Below are positions 16,748-27,462 of a stretch of DNA of 64,000 nucleotides, in pieces. The stretch covers positions 124,001-188,000 of the forward strand of contig NZ_JABWQP020000010.1 of assembly GCF_014268505.2 (NCBI RefSeq), written 5' to 3'. Numbering within the stretch: the first letter of the stretch is position 1; each line of letters starts with the position of its first letter. The notes beneath the pieces are model-generated. The model worked only from the letters and a program-made list of their open reading frames with translations, was not told the origin of the DNA and ran no database searches. Made by a program: the position numbers and the translations under genes. This DNA comes from Pseudomonas khorasanensis. GTDB lineage: Bacteria > Pseudomonadota > Gammaproteobacteria > Pseudomonadales > Pseudomonadaceae.

Positions 16748-16812
16748 TTCGCGAGCAGGCTCGCTCCCACATTTGGAATGCGTACCTCTGTGGGAGCGAG
16801 CCTGCTCGCGAA
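16748..16812. repeat. REP inverted pair (family 1)
   Basis: Two oppositely oriented family 1 units about 17 bp apart, a few bases after the LysR stop codon and before the sulfatase gene. Confidence 0.9.
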
Positions 16813-16916
16813 GAGGCTGATGCAATCGCTGCATAAATCTCATTCCCCAAATGCACTTGCCGTAGCCCCCTGCCGAAAGCGAAAACCCTCACCTGTCCCA
16901 CTGACCGGTGAACCTC

Positions 16917-18533
16917 ATGCCCACCCCACCCAACCCCGTGCGCAACGTGCTGTACATCATGTGCGATCAGCTGCGCCGCGATTACTTGTCCTGCTACGGC
17001 CACCCGCATCTGCACACGCCGAATATCGATCGCCTGGCCGCTGCCGGCGTGCGGTTCAGCCGCGCCTATACCCAAGGCACGATCTGCGGCCCATCGCGAA
17101 TGTCGGCTTACACCGGGCGTTATGTCAGCAGCCATCAAGTGGCCTGGAACGCCGTGCCGTTACCGCTGGAGGAACTGACCCTCGGCGATTACCTGCGCCC
17201 TCACGGCATTCGCACTGCACTGGTGGGCAAAACCCATGCGACGGCGAATGACGCCGCCTTGCAGCGTCTGGCGATCAATCCAGAAAGCGCGCGAGCCGAA
17301 ATGCTCAACGAGGTCGGTTTCGAACCGTATATGCGCCACGACGGCATCTTTCCCGACGATCCAATGTTCGATGGAAAACGCGAAGGGGCGCCTTATACCC
17401 ATTACCTGCGCGAGCACGGGTTTGATGGCCGCAACCCCTGGCATGTCTGGGCCAACGCTGCCGAAGGTGACAACGGCGAAATCCTCAGCGGCTGGAAAAT
17501 GCGTCATGCGAATTTGCCAGCACGAATTCCCGAGCAACACTCAGAGACTGTCTACACTACAAGTCGCGCCATCGACTTTATTGCCGAGCAAGGCGATGAA
17601 CCCTGGTGCTTGCACCTCTCGTACATCAAACCACACTGGCCATACATCGTACCGGCGCCGTACCACGCTTTGTACAGTACGAAATCGATTCTTCAACCCG
17701 TCCGCGCGACGCCCTCCGAAGCCAGCCAACACCCTGTATACATGGCCTTCCGTCAACACCAGGAAAGCCTCGCCTTTTCCCTTGATTCAGTACGACTGAA
17801 TGTGATCCCCACGTACATGGGCCTGATCAAGCAAGTCGATGATCAGCTAGGCAGGCTGTTCGATTTTCTGCAAAGCAATGGCCGCTGGGATGACACGTTG
17901 ATTGTTTTCACCAGCGATCACGGTGACTTTCTGGGTGATCATTGGCTGGGCGAGAAGGAGTTTTTGCTGGAGCAGGCGGTCGGCGTGCCATTGATCGTGC
18001 GCGACCCCCGGATGGAGGCGGATGTCACCCGCGGAACTGTCGACGAGCGCTTGGCGGAAACCATTGATGCGCTGCCGACATTTCTTCAGGCGCTGGGTTT
18101 GCCGGGGGCGGAACACCGGCTGGAGGGGCGCTCGTTAATACCGCTGCTGCACGGGGATAAACCGGACTGGCGCCGCTATGCAATCAGTGAGTACGACTAC
18201 GCCTTTCAGGCCCCTGCGCGTGAGCGGCTAGGTCAGCCGATCGACCGTTGCCGCATGACCATGGTGCGCAGCGAGCGCTGGAAATACCTGGCGTACGACG
18301 GCTTCAGGCCGCAGCTGTTTGATTTGTTGAATGACCCGCAGGAACTTCGTGATCTGGGCGATGATCCTGCGTACGCGGCGGTGCGTGAGGAGCATGCCGG
18401 GTATTTGTTCGAGTGGGTCCGGGGGTTGAAGCGACGAACCACGATCAGCCACGAGGAGATTGATTCGCGCGGGCAGCGGTTTCGTTATGGTGAGCCGGAA
18501 ACCGAGAGAGTCGTTCAGATCGGCGTGTGGTGA
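16917..18533 (+). CDS. Sulfatase-superfamily hydrolase of the phosphonate monoester hydrolase / alkyl-aryl sulfatase type
   Basis: 538 residues, cytoplasmic (no signal). The C-x-P-S-R motif for formylglycine formation is CGPSR at 57-61, followed by MSAYTGRY. Metal ligands at the N-terminus are Asp17-Gln18 (IMCDQLR), not Asp-Asp as in AtsA, and the second metal motif is FTSDHGDFLGDH. Cys57, the Asp-Gln pair and phrases such as LHLSYIKPHWPY and APYHALY resemble the promiscuous phosphonate monoester hydrolases of Rhizobium and Burkholderia, which also cleave sulfate mono- and phosphodiesters. I chose the ATG at 16917 over the GTG 9 bp upstream. No formylglycine-generating enzyme gene is in the window. 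Its position between the regulator and atsK suggests a role with organosulfur esters. Confidence 0.8.
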   Translation: MPTPPNPVRNVLYIMCDQLRRDYLSCYGHPHLHTPNIDRLAAAGVRFSRAYTQGTICGPSRMSAYTGRYVSSHQVAWNAVPLPLEELTLGDYLRPHGIRTALVGKTHATANDAALQRLAINPESARAEMLNEVGFEPYMRHDGIFPDDPMFDGKREGAPYTHYLREHGFDGRNPWHVWANAAEGDNGEILSGWKMRHANLPARIPEQHSETVYTTSRAIDFIAEQGDEPWCLHLSYIKPHWPYIVPAPYHALYSTKSILQPVRATPSEASQHPVYMAFRQHQESLAFSLDSVRLNVIPTYMGLIKQVDDQLGRLFDFLQSNGRWDDTLIVFTSDHGDFLGDHWLGEKEFLLEQAVGVPLIVRDPRMEADVTRGTVDERLAETIDALPTFLQALGLPGAEHRLEGRSLIPLLHGDKPDWRRYAISEYDYAFQAPARERLGQPIDRCRMTMVRSERWKYLAYDGFRPQLFDLLNDPQELRDLGDDPAYAAVREEHAGYLFEWVRGLKRRTTISHEEIDSRGQRFRYGEPETERVVQIGVW

Positions 18534-18539
18534 AAGACC

Positions 18540-18631
18540 TTCGCGAGCAGGCTCGCTCCCACAGGGTTTGGCGTCGATCACATCCGTTGTGTTCGGCACA
18601 AATCCAATGTGGGAGCGAGCCTGCTCGCGAA
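18540..18631. repeat. REP inverted pair (family 1)
   Basis: TTCGCGAGCAGGCTCGCTCC from 18540 and its mirror ending at 18631. They separate the convergent sulfatase and atsK genes and could act as a bidirectional transcription-end structure. Confidence 0.9.
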
Positions 18632-18640
18632 GAGGCTCAA

Positions 18641-19561
18641 TCAGGCGCCGATGCTATCCGCGCCTTTGATGGTCTGGCTGCGCTGCCCGTTCACGCCCAC
18701 CGGTACCTCCCCCCTCAAGGTCACCCGGCGCACCACGCGATCCTGGGTGCCGTAATCGTCAATCGCATAATGCTGCGTCGAACGGTTATCCCAGATCGCC
18801 ACATCACCGGCCTTCCAGCGCCAGCGCACGGTGTTTTCCTGGCGGACCACGTGACTTTGCAGCAACCCGAACAGATGCGCCGAGTCTGCCTGCGAATACC
18901 CTTTGATGCGTTTGACGAAATGCCCCAGCAACAGACTTTTTTCGCCGCTGATCGGGTGGACGCGTACGACCGGATGCTCGGTCTCGTAAACGGTCGAGGT
19001 GAACACCTTGCGATAGCGCTCCAGTTTCTCCGCCGAGACATCAGGTTTCGCGCTGGCGTAGTCGTATTCGTTGCTGTGCACGGCGACCAGTTTGTCAGCC
19101 AATTCGCGCAGCTCGGTCGGCAAGCCGCTGTAAGCGCTCGCGGTGTTCGCCCAGAGGGTATCGCCGCCAAATGCCGGCGCGACCACCGAGCGCAGGATCG
19201 AGGCTTTCGGGTAGGCGTCGACGAAGGTCACGTCGGTGTGCCAGGAGTTCGCGCGCTGCCCTTCGGCGCCGTCCAGCTCCAGCAGATATCGGGTGCCTTC
19301 GCGCACCGGCACAGTCGGATGCGCCACCGGCTCGCCGAGCAGATGGGCGAAGGCTTCCTGGCGCTGGTCGTCGAGCTGAGTCTGATCGCGGAAGAACAGC
19401 ACTTTGTATTCGACCAGCGCCTGTTGAATCGCTTCGACGGTCGCGGCGTCCAGTTCACCGGACAGGTGCACGCCCCGAATCTCGGCGCCGATACGCCCGG
19501 CCACCGGGTGAATTTCAAGCGCCTGTGAAACAGGTTTTACGGCGAATGCGGCATTGCTCAT
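18641..19561 (-). CDS. atsK: Alkylsulfatase AtsK, Fe(II)/2-oxoglutarate dioxygenase
   Basis: 306 residues of the TauD family. AtsK oxidises the carbon carrying the sulfate ester, releasing inorganic sulfate and an aldehyde, with 2-oxoglutarate turned to succinate. The iron triad is visible: His108 and Asp110 in SWHTDVTF, and His264 in STQHYAIDDY; the 2-oxoglutarate-binding arginine is in the RVVRRVT region (about 275-279). Length and sequence (VHPVAGRIGAEIRGV, GRRANSWHTDVTFV-type stretch, VHSNEYDYAS) agree closely with what I remember of P. putida S-313 AtsK. Cytoplasmic. It is divergent from the second LysR gene across 181 bp. Confidence 0.92.
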   Translation of the reverse strand: MSNAAFAVKPVSQALEIHPVAGRIGAEIRGVHLSGELDAATVEAIQQALVEYKVLFFRDQTQLDDQRQEAFAHLLGEPVAHPTVPVREGTRYLLELDGAEGQRANSWHTDVTFVDAYPKASILRSVVAPAFGGDTLWANTASAYSGLPTELRELADKLVAVHSNEYDYASAKPDVSAEKLERYRKVFTSTVYETEHPVVRVHPISGEKSLLLGHFVKRIKGYSQADSAHLFGLLQSHVVRQENTVRWRWKAGDVAIWDNRSTQHYAIDDYGTQDRVVRRVTLRGEVPVGVNGQRSQTIKGADSIGA

Positions 19562-19660
19562 GGGAGGACCCTCATCGACTGCTTGCGGTTGAACGGCAGC
19601 GAAACAACGCTCTATCTATATTCTATTTACATCTAATAGATATTCGAATGCTTCGTTGAC

Positions 19661-19680
19661 GGAATAAGAGCTTGCATTTA
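19661..19680. promoter_or_regulatory. Weak copy of the GGAATAAGA motif in the atsK/LysR promoter region
   Basis: GGAATAAGAGCTTGCATTT resembles the motifs at 7656 and 10774 and lies 100 bp upstream of atsK in the same relative orientation. About 20 bp away is ATATTCGAATGC, which partly resembles the flank of the proposed SftR site at 21915-21931. Confidence 0.3.
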
Positions 19681-19742
19681 AAACCTCAGGCAACCCTCGT
19701 CGCAAATGCCTTCGAGCTATTTTTAGGATGCCGGAAAAGCAT

Positions 19743-20663
19743 ATGGATCTTCGCCAGTTGCGCTACTTCATCGCCCTCAACGAACACCGCAGTTTTGTCC
19801 GTGCGGCGGACGCGATGGGCATCACTCAGCCGGCGTTCAGCCGCAGCATTCAAGGGCTGGAGCAAGAGTTTGGCTGTGTGCTGGTGGATCGCGGCAACAA
19901 GGATTTGCGCCCGACGCCCGAAGGCCAGGTGGTGCTGCAACATGCTCTGAGTCTGGTCCAAGGCGCGTCGTTGCTCAGCGCTGAAGTGACACAGATGACC
20001 AAGCTCGACGCCGGGGAAGTGCATTTCGGCTGCGGCCCGGCGCCCGCCGTGAAACTGGTGCCGGACGCCGTCGCGCAATTCATCAACGCGCACCCGAAAG
20101 TGCGCACCTGTTTTCAGGTGGATAACTGGGAAAAACTCAGCCGCGCGCTGAACCGTGAAGAGATCGAATTCTTCATCGCCGACATCCGTCACTTCGAGTC
20201 CGATCCAAATTTCCAGACCCAACCGCTGACACCCAAGCGCGGTGTGTTTTTCTGCCGGCCTGGGCATCCGCTGCTGGCCAAGGAAAGCCTGTCGACCAAC
20301 GACATGTTCGATTACCCGCTGGCCGCCACGCTAATCCCGCCGGGCATTCGCAAACTGCTGGCGAACCTCAGCGGGCGTATCGATTTTTCCCCGACCATCG
20401 AGACCGAGCACTTTCCGGCGCTGGTCAAAGTGGTTTTACAATCCAATGCCATCGGCGTGGGCACGGCCGAGGCATTTGTGGAAGACGTCGCCAAGGGTTC
20501 GCTGGTGTTGTTGCACTGGCGCAACCTGCCGCAAAACCTCGAAAGCATGAACGCGCGCTGCGGCATCGTCAGCCGCACCGGGTTCCGGCTGTCCCCAGCG
20601 GCCAGAGCGATGATCGAGACGTTGGTGGCGGTGGATCGGCAGGACGTCAGCGTCGCCGTTTAA
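19743..20663 (+). CDS. LysR-family regulator, second SftR-like paralogue
   Basis: 306 residues from the ATG at 19743 (MDLRQLRYFIAL), which aligns with the start of the first LysR and has GGAA about 7 nt upstream; an ATG 15 bp earlier directly abuts its only AGG. The recognition helix region is FVRAADAMGITQPAFSRSIQ. The effector domain opens with HFGCGPAPAVKLVPDAV. The alignment with the LysR at 15794 is gap-poor along the full length, roughly half the residues identical by eye, so this is a duplication within the cluster. It is divergent from atsK, which it may control. Confidence 0.85.
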   Translation: MDLRQLRYFIALNEHRSFVRAADAMGITQPAFSRSIQGLEQEFGCVLVDRGNKDLRPTPEGQVVLQHALSLVQGASLLSAEVTQMTKLDAGEVHFGCGPAPAVKLVPDAVAQFINAHPKVRTCFQVDNWEKLSRALNREEIEFFIADIRHFESDPNFQTQPLTPKRGVFFCRPGHPLLAKESLSTNDMFDYPLAATLIPPGIRKLLANLSGRIDFSPTIETEHFPALVKVVLQSNAIGVGTAEAFVEDVAKGSLVLLHWRNLPQNLESMNARCGIVSRTGFRLSPAARAMIETLVAVDRQDVSVAV

Positions 20664-20668
20664 AGGCC

Positions 20669-20733
20669 TTCGCGAGCAGGCTCGCTCCCACATGTGTACA
20701 CGGCTCCATTGTGGGAGCGAGTCTGCTCGCGAA
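20669..20733. repeat. REP inverted pair (family 1)
   Basis: Two family 1 units in opposite orientation beginning 6 bp after the LysR stop and ending 23 bp before the atsR stop. The left unit is exact; the right has GTCTGCTCGC instead of GCCTGCTCGC. Confidence 0.9.
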
Positions 20734-20755
20734 GAGGGAAGCGGAAGCTGGAGAT

Positions 20756-21769
20756 TTAGAGCTTGGCCGCAGAAAGCTCAGGCGCCACCCAATCGGTCAC
20801 CTTGAACGGCTTGCGAATCAGCTTCTGCTGAGCCGCCAGATCGACCTTTTCCTGCAGGCTGCCGAGGAACACCGGATCCAGTGTCGAGGGAAAAATCTCA
20901 CTCAAGTTCTGGTCTTTCAGGTCTTGGGAGAGGATCACTGGCGGGTAACTCGCCAGCCCGGACACCAGTTGCACATAAGCTTCTTTATTGCTGTCCTGAG
21001 TCAGCCAATGCACCGCCTGCTGCTGCGCCTTGAGCAATTTCGCGATGACTTCAGGGTGCGCGTCGACAAACTTGCCATTGCCCAGTAACACTGCCTGCAC
21101 GCTGCCAGCACCGCCGAGATCCTTGGTGTTGAGGGGCAGTTCCGCCAGGCCTCTGGCTTGCAAGGCACTCAAGGCGGAACTGCCCCAGGACGCATCGATC
21201 TGTTTGGCCGCGAGCGCCGAGACCGCTGCGTTGAAATCCAGATTGATGACTTTGACGTCCTTCTCGCTCAAGCCCTGGCTGGCCAGCGCCGCATCGAACG
21301 ACAGCTGCGTCGCGGTACCACGGAAGATCGCCACGCGTTTGCCTTTGAGGTCCTGCAGTGTCTTGATCCCAGAGCCCGGTACCACGCCGAGGTATTGCTT
21401 GACCCCGCGCGCGGTTGCGCTCAGCAGACGTGTGTCCAGACCGTTGGATTTGCCGATGATAGCGGCGAGGTCTCCGAGATAGGCAAGATCGACCTGGCCG
21501 TTGGCAAAGGCCTCATTGATCACGGGGCCGGCGCCTTTGAAGAAACTCCACTGGATCTTGATGCCCTGCTCGGCAAAAGCTTTTTCGAAGATCTGCTGAT
21601 CGCGCAATACATCAACGATGCCGCCGCCGCTGTGCTGCGTGCCCGCGCTGAGATCAGGCACGGCGATGCGGATTTCCTTGAGCTCTTCGGCCTGGGCGCC
21701 GAGGGCAAGAAAACCTGCAAGTGCCGGCGCGGCCAACAGGCTGATGACACGTTTGAAGGGAAGGTTCAT
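20756..21769 (-). CDS. atsR: Sulfate-ester ABC transporter periplasmic binding protein AtsR
   Basis: 337-residue binding protein of the SsuA/TauA family with a cleavable signal peptide (about 1-27, ending LALGAQA). Ligand-lobe landmarks are IRIAVPDLSAGTQHSGGG at the mature N-terminus, VDLAYLGDLAAIIGK and LKGKRVAIFRGTATQLSFD. It should deliver sulfate esters to AtsB/AtsC. It is transcribed away from atsB-atsC-atsA, so the binding protein and the rest of the importer share a 380-bp divergent promoter region instead of one operon. Assignment rests on family plus neighbours. Confidence 0.87.
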   Translation of the reverse strand: MNLPFKRVISLLAAPALAGFLALGAQAEELKEIRIAVPDLSAGTQHSGGGIVDVLRDQQIFEKAFAEQGIKIQWSFFKGAGPVINEAFANGQVDLAYLGDLAAIIGKSNGLDTRLLSATARGVKQYLGVVPGSGIKTLQDLKGKRVAIFRGTATQLSFDAALASQGLSEKDVKVINLDFNAAVSALAAKQIDASWGSSALSALQARGLAELPLNTKDLGGAGSVQAVLLGNGKFVDAHPEVIAKLLKAQQQAVHWLTQDSNKEAYVQLVSGLASYPPVILSQDLKDQNLSEIFPSTLDPVFLGSLQEKVDLAAQQKLIRKPFKVTDWVAPELSAAKL

Positions 21770-21926
21770 GGGTGCGGCTCCTTGATCGCTGAGGAGCCGA
21801 AAGTAGGCTGAATTCCCACCTTCACTTAAATACTATAAATGCACATTTTTATAGCTTTACGAGCTAAGCGAAGCCATGCGCGGCTTGCGGCGATGTATGC
21901 ATTGTCAGCATTGAAAATATTCTCCG

Positions 21927-21938
21927 AATGCATTGGAT
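21927..21938. promoter_or_regulatory. Candidate SftR-type operator, atsR/atsB promoter region
   Basis: AATGCATTGGAT, identical to the reverse strand of 15758-15769 between the receptor and sftR genes. A 12-bp identity in two promoter regions of one pathway is unlikely to be chance in coding-rich high-GC DNA. Confidence 0.5.
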
Positions 21939-22035
21939 GCGTTTGGGCTGCAAGCCTTAAATGGTTTCGCTTATCTCATATTTCATGTTTAGGCGGTTTT
22001 TTTATAACTATTTTGTAGATGGTTAATACCGCTAA

Positions 22036-22120
22036 AGATCGCAGCCTTCGGCAGCTACAGGGGTGGATTCAAGGACACATTGCCCCTGTAGGAGCTGCCG
22101 AACGCTGCGATCTTTTGATC
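22036..22120. repeat. Family 4 repeat inverted pair
   Basis: GATCGCAGCCTTCGGCAGCT at 22038 and the mirrored CTGTAGGAGCTGCCGAACG with CTGCGATCTTTT ending at about 22118. It sits in the presumed atsB leader. Confidence 0.85.
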
Positions 22121-22149
22121 TGGATCCAACCCGACAACGGAGGTCACTC

Positions 22150-23744
22150 ATGGCCCGTCAATCCTTGCTGAGCCTGCCGCTGGCCCCGCCGTCGGTGAAA
22201 ACCCGCCGCGTCTGGCCGAGCCTCAACCAGCGCCTCTTGCCCTGGCTGCTGCCCATCAGCCTGTTCGCCCTGTGGTGGCTGGCCGCACGCACTCAGTGGA
22301 TGAGCGAGCAGATCCTCCCGGCGCCGTCGCTGGTGTGGCGCAGCGCCGTCGAACTGTCGCAGGGCGAGTTGTGGAGCAATCTATGGATCAGCCTGCAGCG
22401 TCTGTTTTGGGGCTTGCTCGCCGGGATTGGCGCAGGCGCACTGATTGGAGCCACGCTGGGCTCCAGCCGGCGTCTGGAGCGTCTGATTTTCCCAACCTTC
22501 GCCGGCCTGGCGCAGGTGCCGACCCTGGCGTGGATTCCGCTGTTCATGGTGTTTTTCGGCATCGGCGAAGTGCTGAAACTGGTGGTGCTGATCAAAGCTA
22601 TCGTGGTGCCGGTGACACTGCACACGCTGGTCGGCGTACGCGACGCACAACCGAAACTGCGCGAAGCCGCCGCTGTGTTGCGACTGCCGCCGCTTCTGTT
22701 GATCCGCCGTCTGGTGCTTCCGGCGGCGCTGCCAGCGTTCATGGCCGGTGTCCGGCTGGCATTGGCCGCCGGCTGGACATCGTTGCTGGCGGTTGAGCTG
22801 CTGGCGTCCAGCGAAGGCATCGGTTACCTGATGGTCTGGGCGCGTCAGCTGTTCATGCTCGATATCGTGTTTGTGTGCATCGTGGTCATCGGTTTGATCG
22901 GCGTGGCGATGGATCGCAGCATCGGTCTGCTCGACCGCACACTGGTGCACTGGCCGCACCCGGCCACCGCGCAAATCCCTCGCGGCCCGCGCTATCAAGG
23001 CTGGCAACGGGTGCAGCCGTGGCTCCTGCCGCTGGGGTTATTGGCGCTTTGGCAACTGGCGAATGATCAACAGTGGGTCGACGCGAATATTCTGGTCAGC
23101 CCGTTGGCCGTGCTGACCACGGCGTGGAACGGCCTGCTCGACGGCAGCCTGATCAACGGGATGGCGCTGAGCCTGAGTCGCACCCTCGGGGGCTTGCTGC
23201 TCGGGGGCGGGCTGGGTTTCGCGCTGGGCTTGCTGCTCGGGCTGTCGCGCCTGAGCGAACGCTTGCTCGGCCCGACGTTCGCGGCGATGCGCCAGATCGC
23301 GATTTTCGCCTGGGTGCCGCTGCTCACCGCGTGGTTCGGCCTTGGCGAACTGGCCAAGTGGGTGTTCGTTGCCCTCGCCGCTTTCTTTCCGCTGTTCGTC
23401 GCCACCCAGCGCAGCGTCGCCAATCTGTCACCGCAACTCAACGAAGCCGCACAAGTGCTACGCCTGAGCCTCGGCCAACGGCTGCAGCAGTTGGTGCTGC
23501 CCGGCGCTGCGCCGGGAATTTTTGCCGGGCTCAGATTGAGCCTGATCTACGCCTGGCTGGGCACCATCGGTGCTGAATATTTCATGCCGTCCAACGGCGG
23601 CATCGGCAGCCAGATGATCGGCGCGCAACAGCTGCTGCGCATGGACCTGATCATGGCCGGCATGCTGCTCGTCGGCCTCACCGGCGCCCTGCTCAATATG
23701 CTTGGCCAACGCCTGGAAATTCGCGCGACCCGCTGGAGACACGC

Positions 23745-23748
<4 letters not shown>
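22150..23748 (+). CDS. atsB: Sulfate-ester ABC transporter permease AtsB, two fused permease domains
   Basis: 532 residues formed by two copies of the SsuC/TauC-type permease fused head to tail. Each half has about six helices and an EAA-type coupling loop: LREAAAVLRLPPLLLIRRLV in the first half and LNEAAQVLRLSLGQRLQQLV in the second. The halves also share the AQVPTLAWIPLFM / RQIAIFAWVPLLT stretch. The ATG at 22150 follows an ACGGAGG site; an earlier ATG at 22063 would put translated repeat DNA at the N-terminus. One chain would form the whole channel. Its last 4 bp overlap the ATPase gene. Confidence 0.9.
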
Positions 23749-26185
<2,437 letters not shown>

Positions 26186-26204
26186 TGTCATCTGACAAAC
26201 CGCA

Positions 26205-26270
26205 TTCGCCAGCAGGTTCGCTCCCACAGATAACCGCATTCCTGATGTGAGAGCGAGCCTGCTCGCGAAG
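26205..26270. repeat. REP inverted pair (family 1, diverged)
   Basis: Two opposed units between convergent atsA and the desaturase gene; the left unit carries CAGCAGGTTCGCTCCC and the right TGAGAGCGAGCC, both with substitutions in the core. Confidence 0.8.
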
Positions 26271-26288
26271 GGGGCATTGGAAACCCCA

Positions 26289-27362
26289 TCAGGCCTGGGC
26301 TGTACGCACCTCTTCCTGCGCAGCAGCATCCCTGCGCACAAACCTGTTCGCCCGCCCAAACGTCCCGAAATCGTTAAACCGCACGCCCATCTCGCGCATC
26401 ACCTTGTGTGCCACCGGTACAGTCATCTGGCGAATATAAAATGGCTCTTTCACCACAAAGTGATGAATCCCGTGACTGCTGCCGAAGTTGAAGCAGAACG
26501 CCTGCAAGGGCCACAGCCACCATGGGTTCAGCACCTGACATTGCTGCAGCACATTGCCCGGTTCGACGTCGCCGTAGTAATGCATGTTCGAGCTGATGAA
26601 ATGCAGGCAAAAAGTGCGCAGCACGTTCGGACCGATGATCACTACGGCGGCGATATCGATCACCTGCATCACCGACAGCATGGTAGCCGACCACTCGATT
26701 GGCGAACCAAGCAGATAGGCGATGCCGTTCGCCGCATGGAAGCCGAGAAACACATACCACGCGCCCCAGTGCAGCAACGCCAGCGGCGCGTAAACCTTCA
26801 GCACGCGTTTGATGATGCTGAACCTGTGCGCCCAGGTTTTGGCTCGCTGCACGCGGATGATCGCTGACATCATGTTGTCGCCGACCATCAGCAAACGCGC
26901 CAGTCCCCACGGCTCGCCATTGGTGATTGCGCGTTCCTCCAGGTCGGCTTCGGTGCCGGAGACCTTGTGGTGGTTGAGGTGCAAATGCCGGCGAACCCAC
27001 GGATTGATCGTGCTCGGCCGCGCCAGCCACACCAGGCCCATCATCAGGTTGTGCGGTACGCGTTGTTTGCGGAAATACATGCTGTGGATCAGATCATGCT
27101 CAAGCTCATGGGTCAGCGACGCGAAAAACGCGTTGAGCAACAGACATACCCACCAGGCCATGTAGCCGCTGATGTAGAGCGCCGCCGAGCCGATCATGCC
27201 GGCCAGGGCGAATGCAAGAATCCCCGCGCCGAGAGCGTCCTGATGCCGGAGAATCGGGTAGCGCTCACGCAATTCCAAGCCTTTGGCCAGCACCACCTCG
27301 CGAATATGCGCCGATCGCTGCACCGCATTGAGTTGTTGGGGGCTTGCAGAAGTACCGTCCAT
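26289..27362 (-). CDS. Membrane fatty acid desaturase-family protein
   Basis: 357 residues with four or more membrane helices and three histidine clusters of the di-iron desaturase/hydroxylase family: HELEHD (about 95-100), HLHLNHH (about 137-143) and HGIHH (about 311-315), plus SSNMHYYGD. It would introduce a double bond or hydroxyl into a lipid or hydrocarbon chain at the inner membrane. It differs from DesA (39713) and is divergent from an AraC regulator, which probably controls it. The substrate is unknown; the 100-bp gap to the regulator holds both promoters. Confidence 0.82.
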   Translation of the reverse strand: MDGTSASPQQLNAVQRSAHIREVVLAKGLELRERYPILRHQDALGAGILAFALAGMIGSAALYISGYMAWWVCLLLNAFFASLTHELEHDLIHSMYFRKQRVPHNLMMGLVWLARPSTINPWVRRHLHLNHHKVSGTEADLEERAITNGEPWGLARLLMVGDNMMSAIIRVQRAKTWAHRFSIIKRVLKVYAPLALLHWGAWYVFLGFHAANGIAYLLGSPIEWSATMLSVMQVIDIAAVVIIGPNVLRTFCLHFISSNMHYYGDVEPGNVLQQCQVLNPWWLWPLQAFCFNFGSSHGIHHFVVKEPFYIRQMTVPVAHKVMREMGVRFNDFGTFGRANRFVRRDAAAQEEVRTAQA

Positions 27363-27462
27363 GCTTCCATCCTCGAGTCTAAGATGTGTGCATCGTGCCT
27401 TGCCGGTGCTTCAATAGCGCTAGCCAGGAACGCCAACCTGTTGACCGGACGCGCCAATCAGC

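Larger units (their letters stand above)
21770..22149. other. Divergent atsR / atsB promoter region
   Basis: 380 bp without a gene. The left 250 bp is AT-rich and contains the candidate SftR element at 21927-21938, plus a second TATGCATTG about 30 bp to its left. A family 4 repeat pair occupies 22036-22120 close to the atsB ribosome-binding site, so the main atsB promoter probably lies left of the repeat, or the mRNA leader carries it. Confidence 0.6.

Noticed and set aside
26289-27362. Assignment of the desaturase as DesB or an alkane hydroxylase
   Set aside because: The histidine boxes fit the wider membrane desaturase/hydroxylase family, but I cannot place it in either subfamily by eye, and the neighbour is an AraC rather than a DesT-type regulator.
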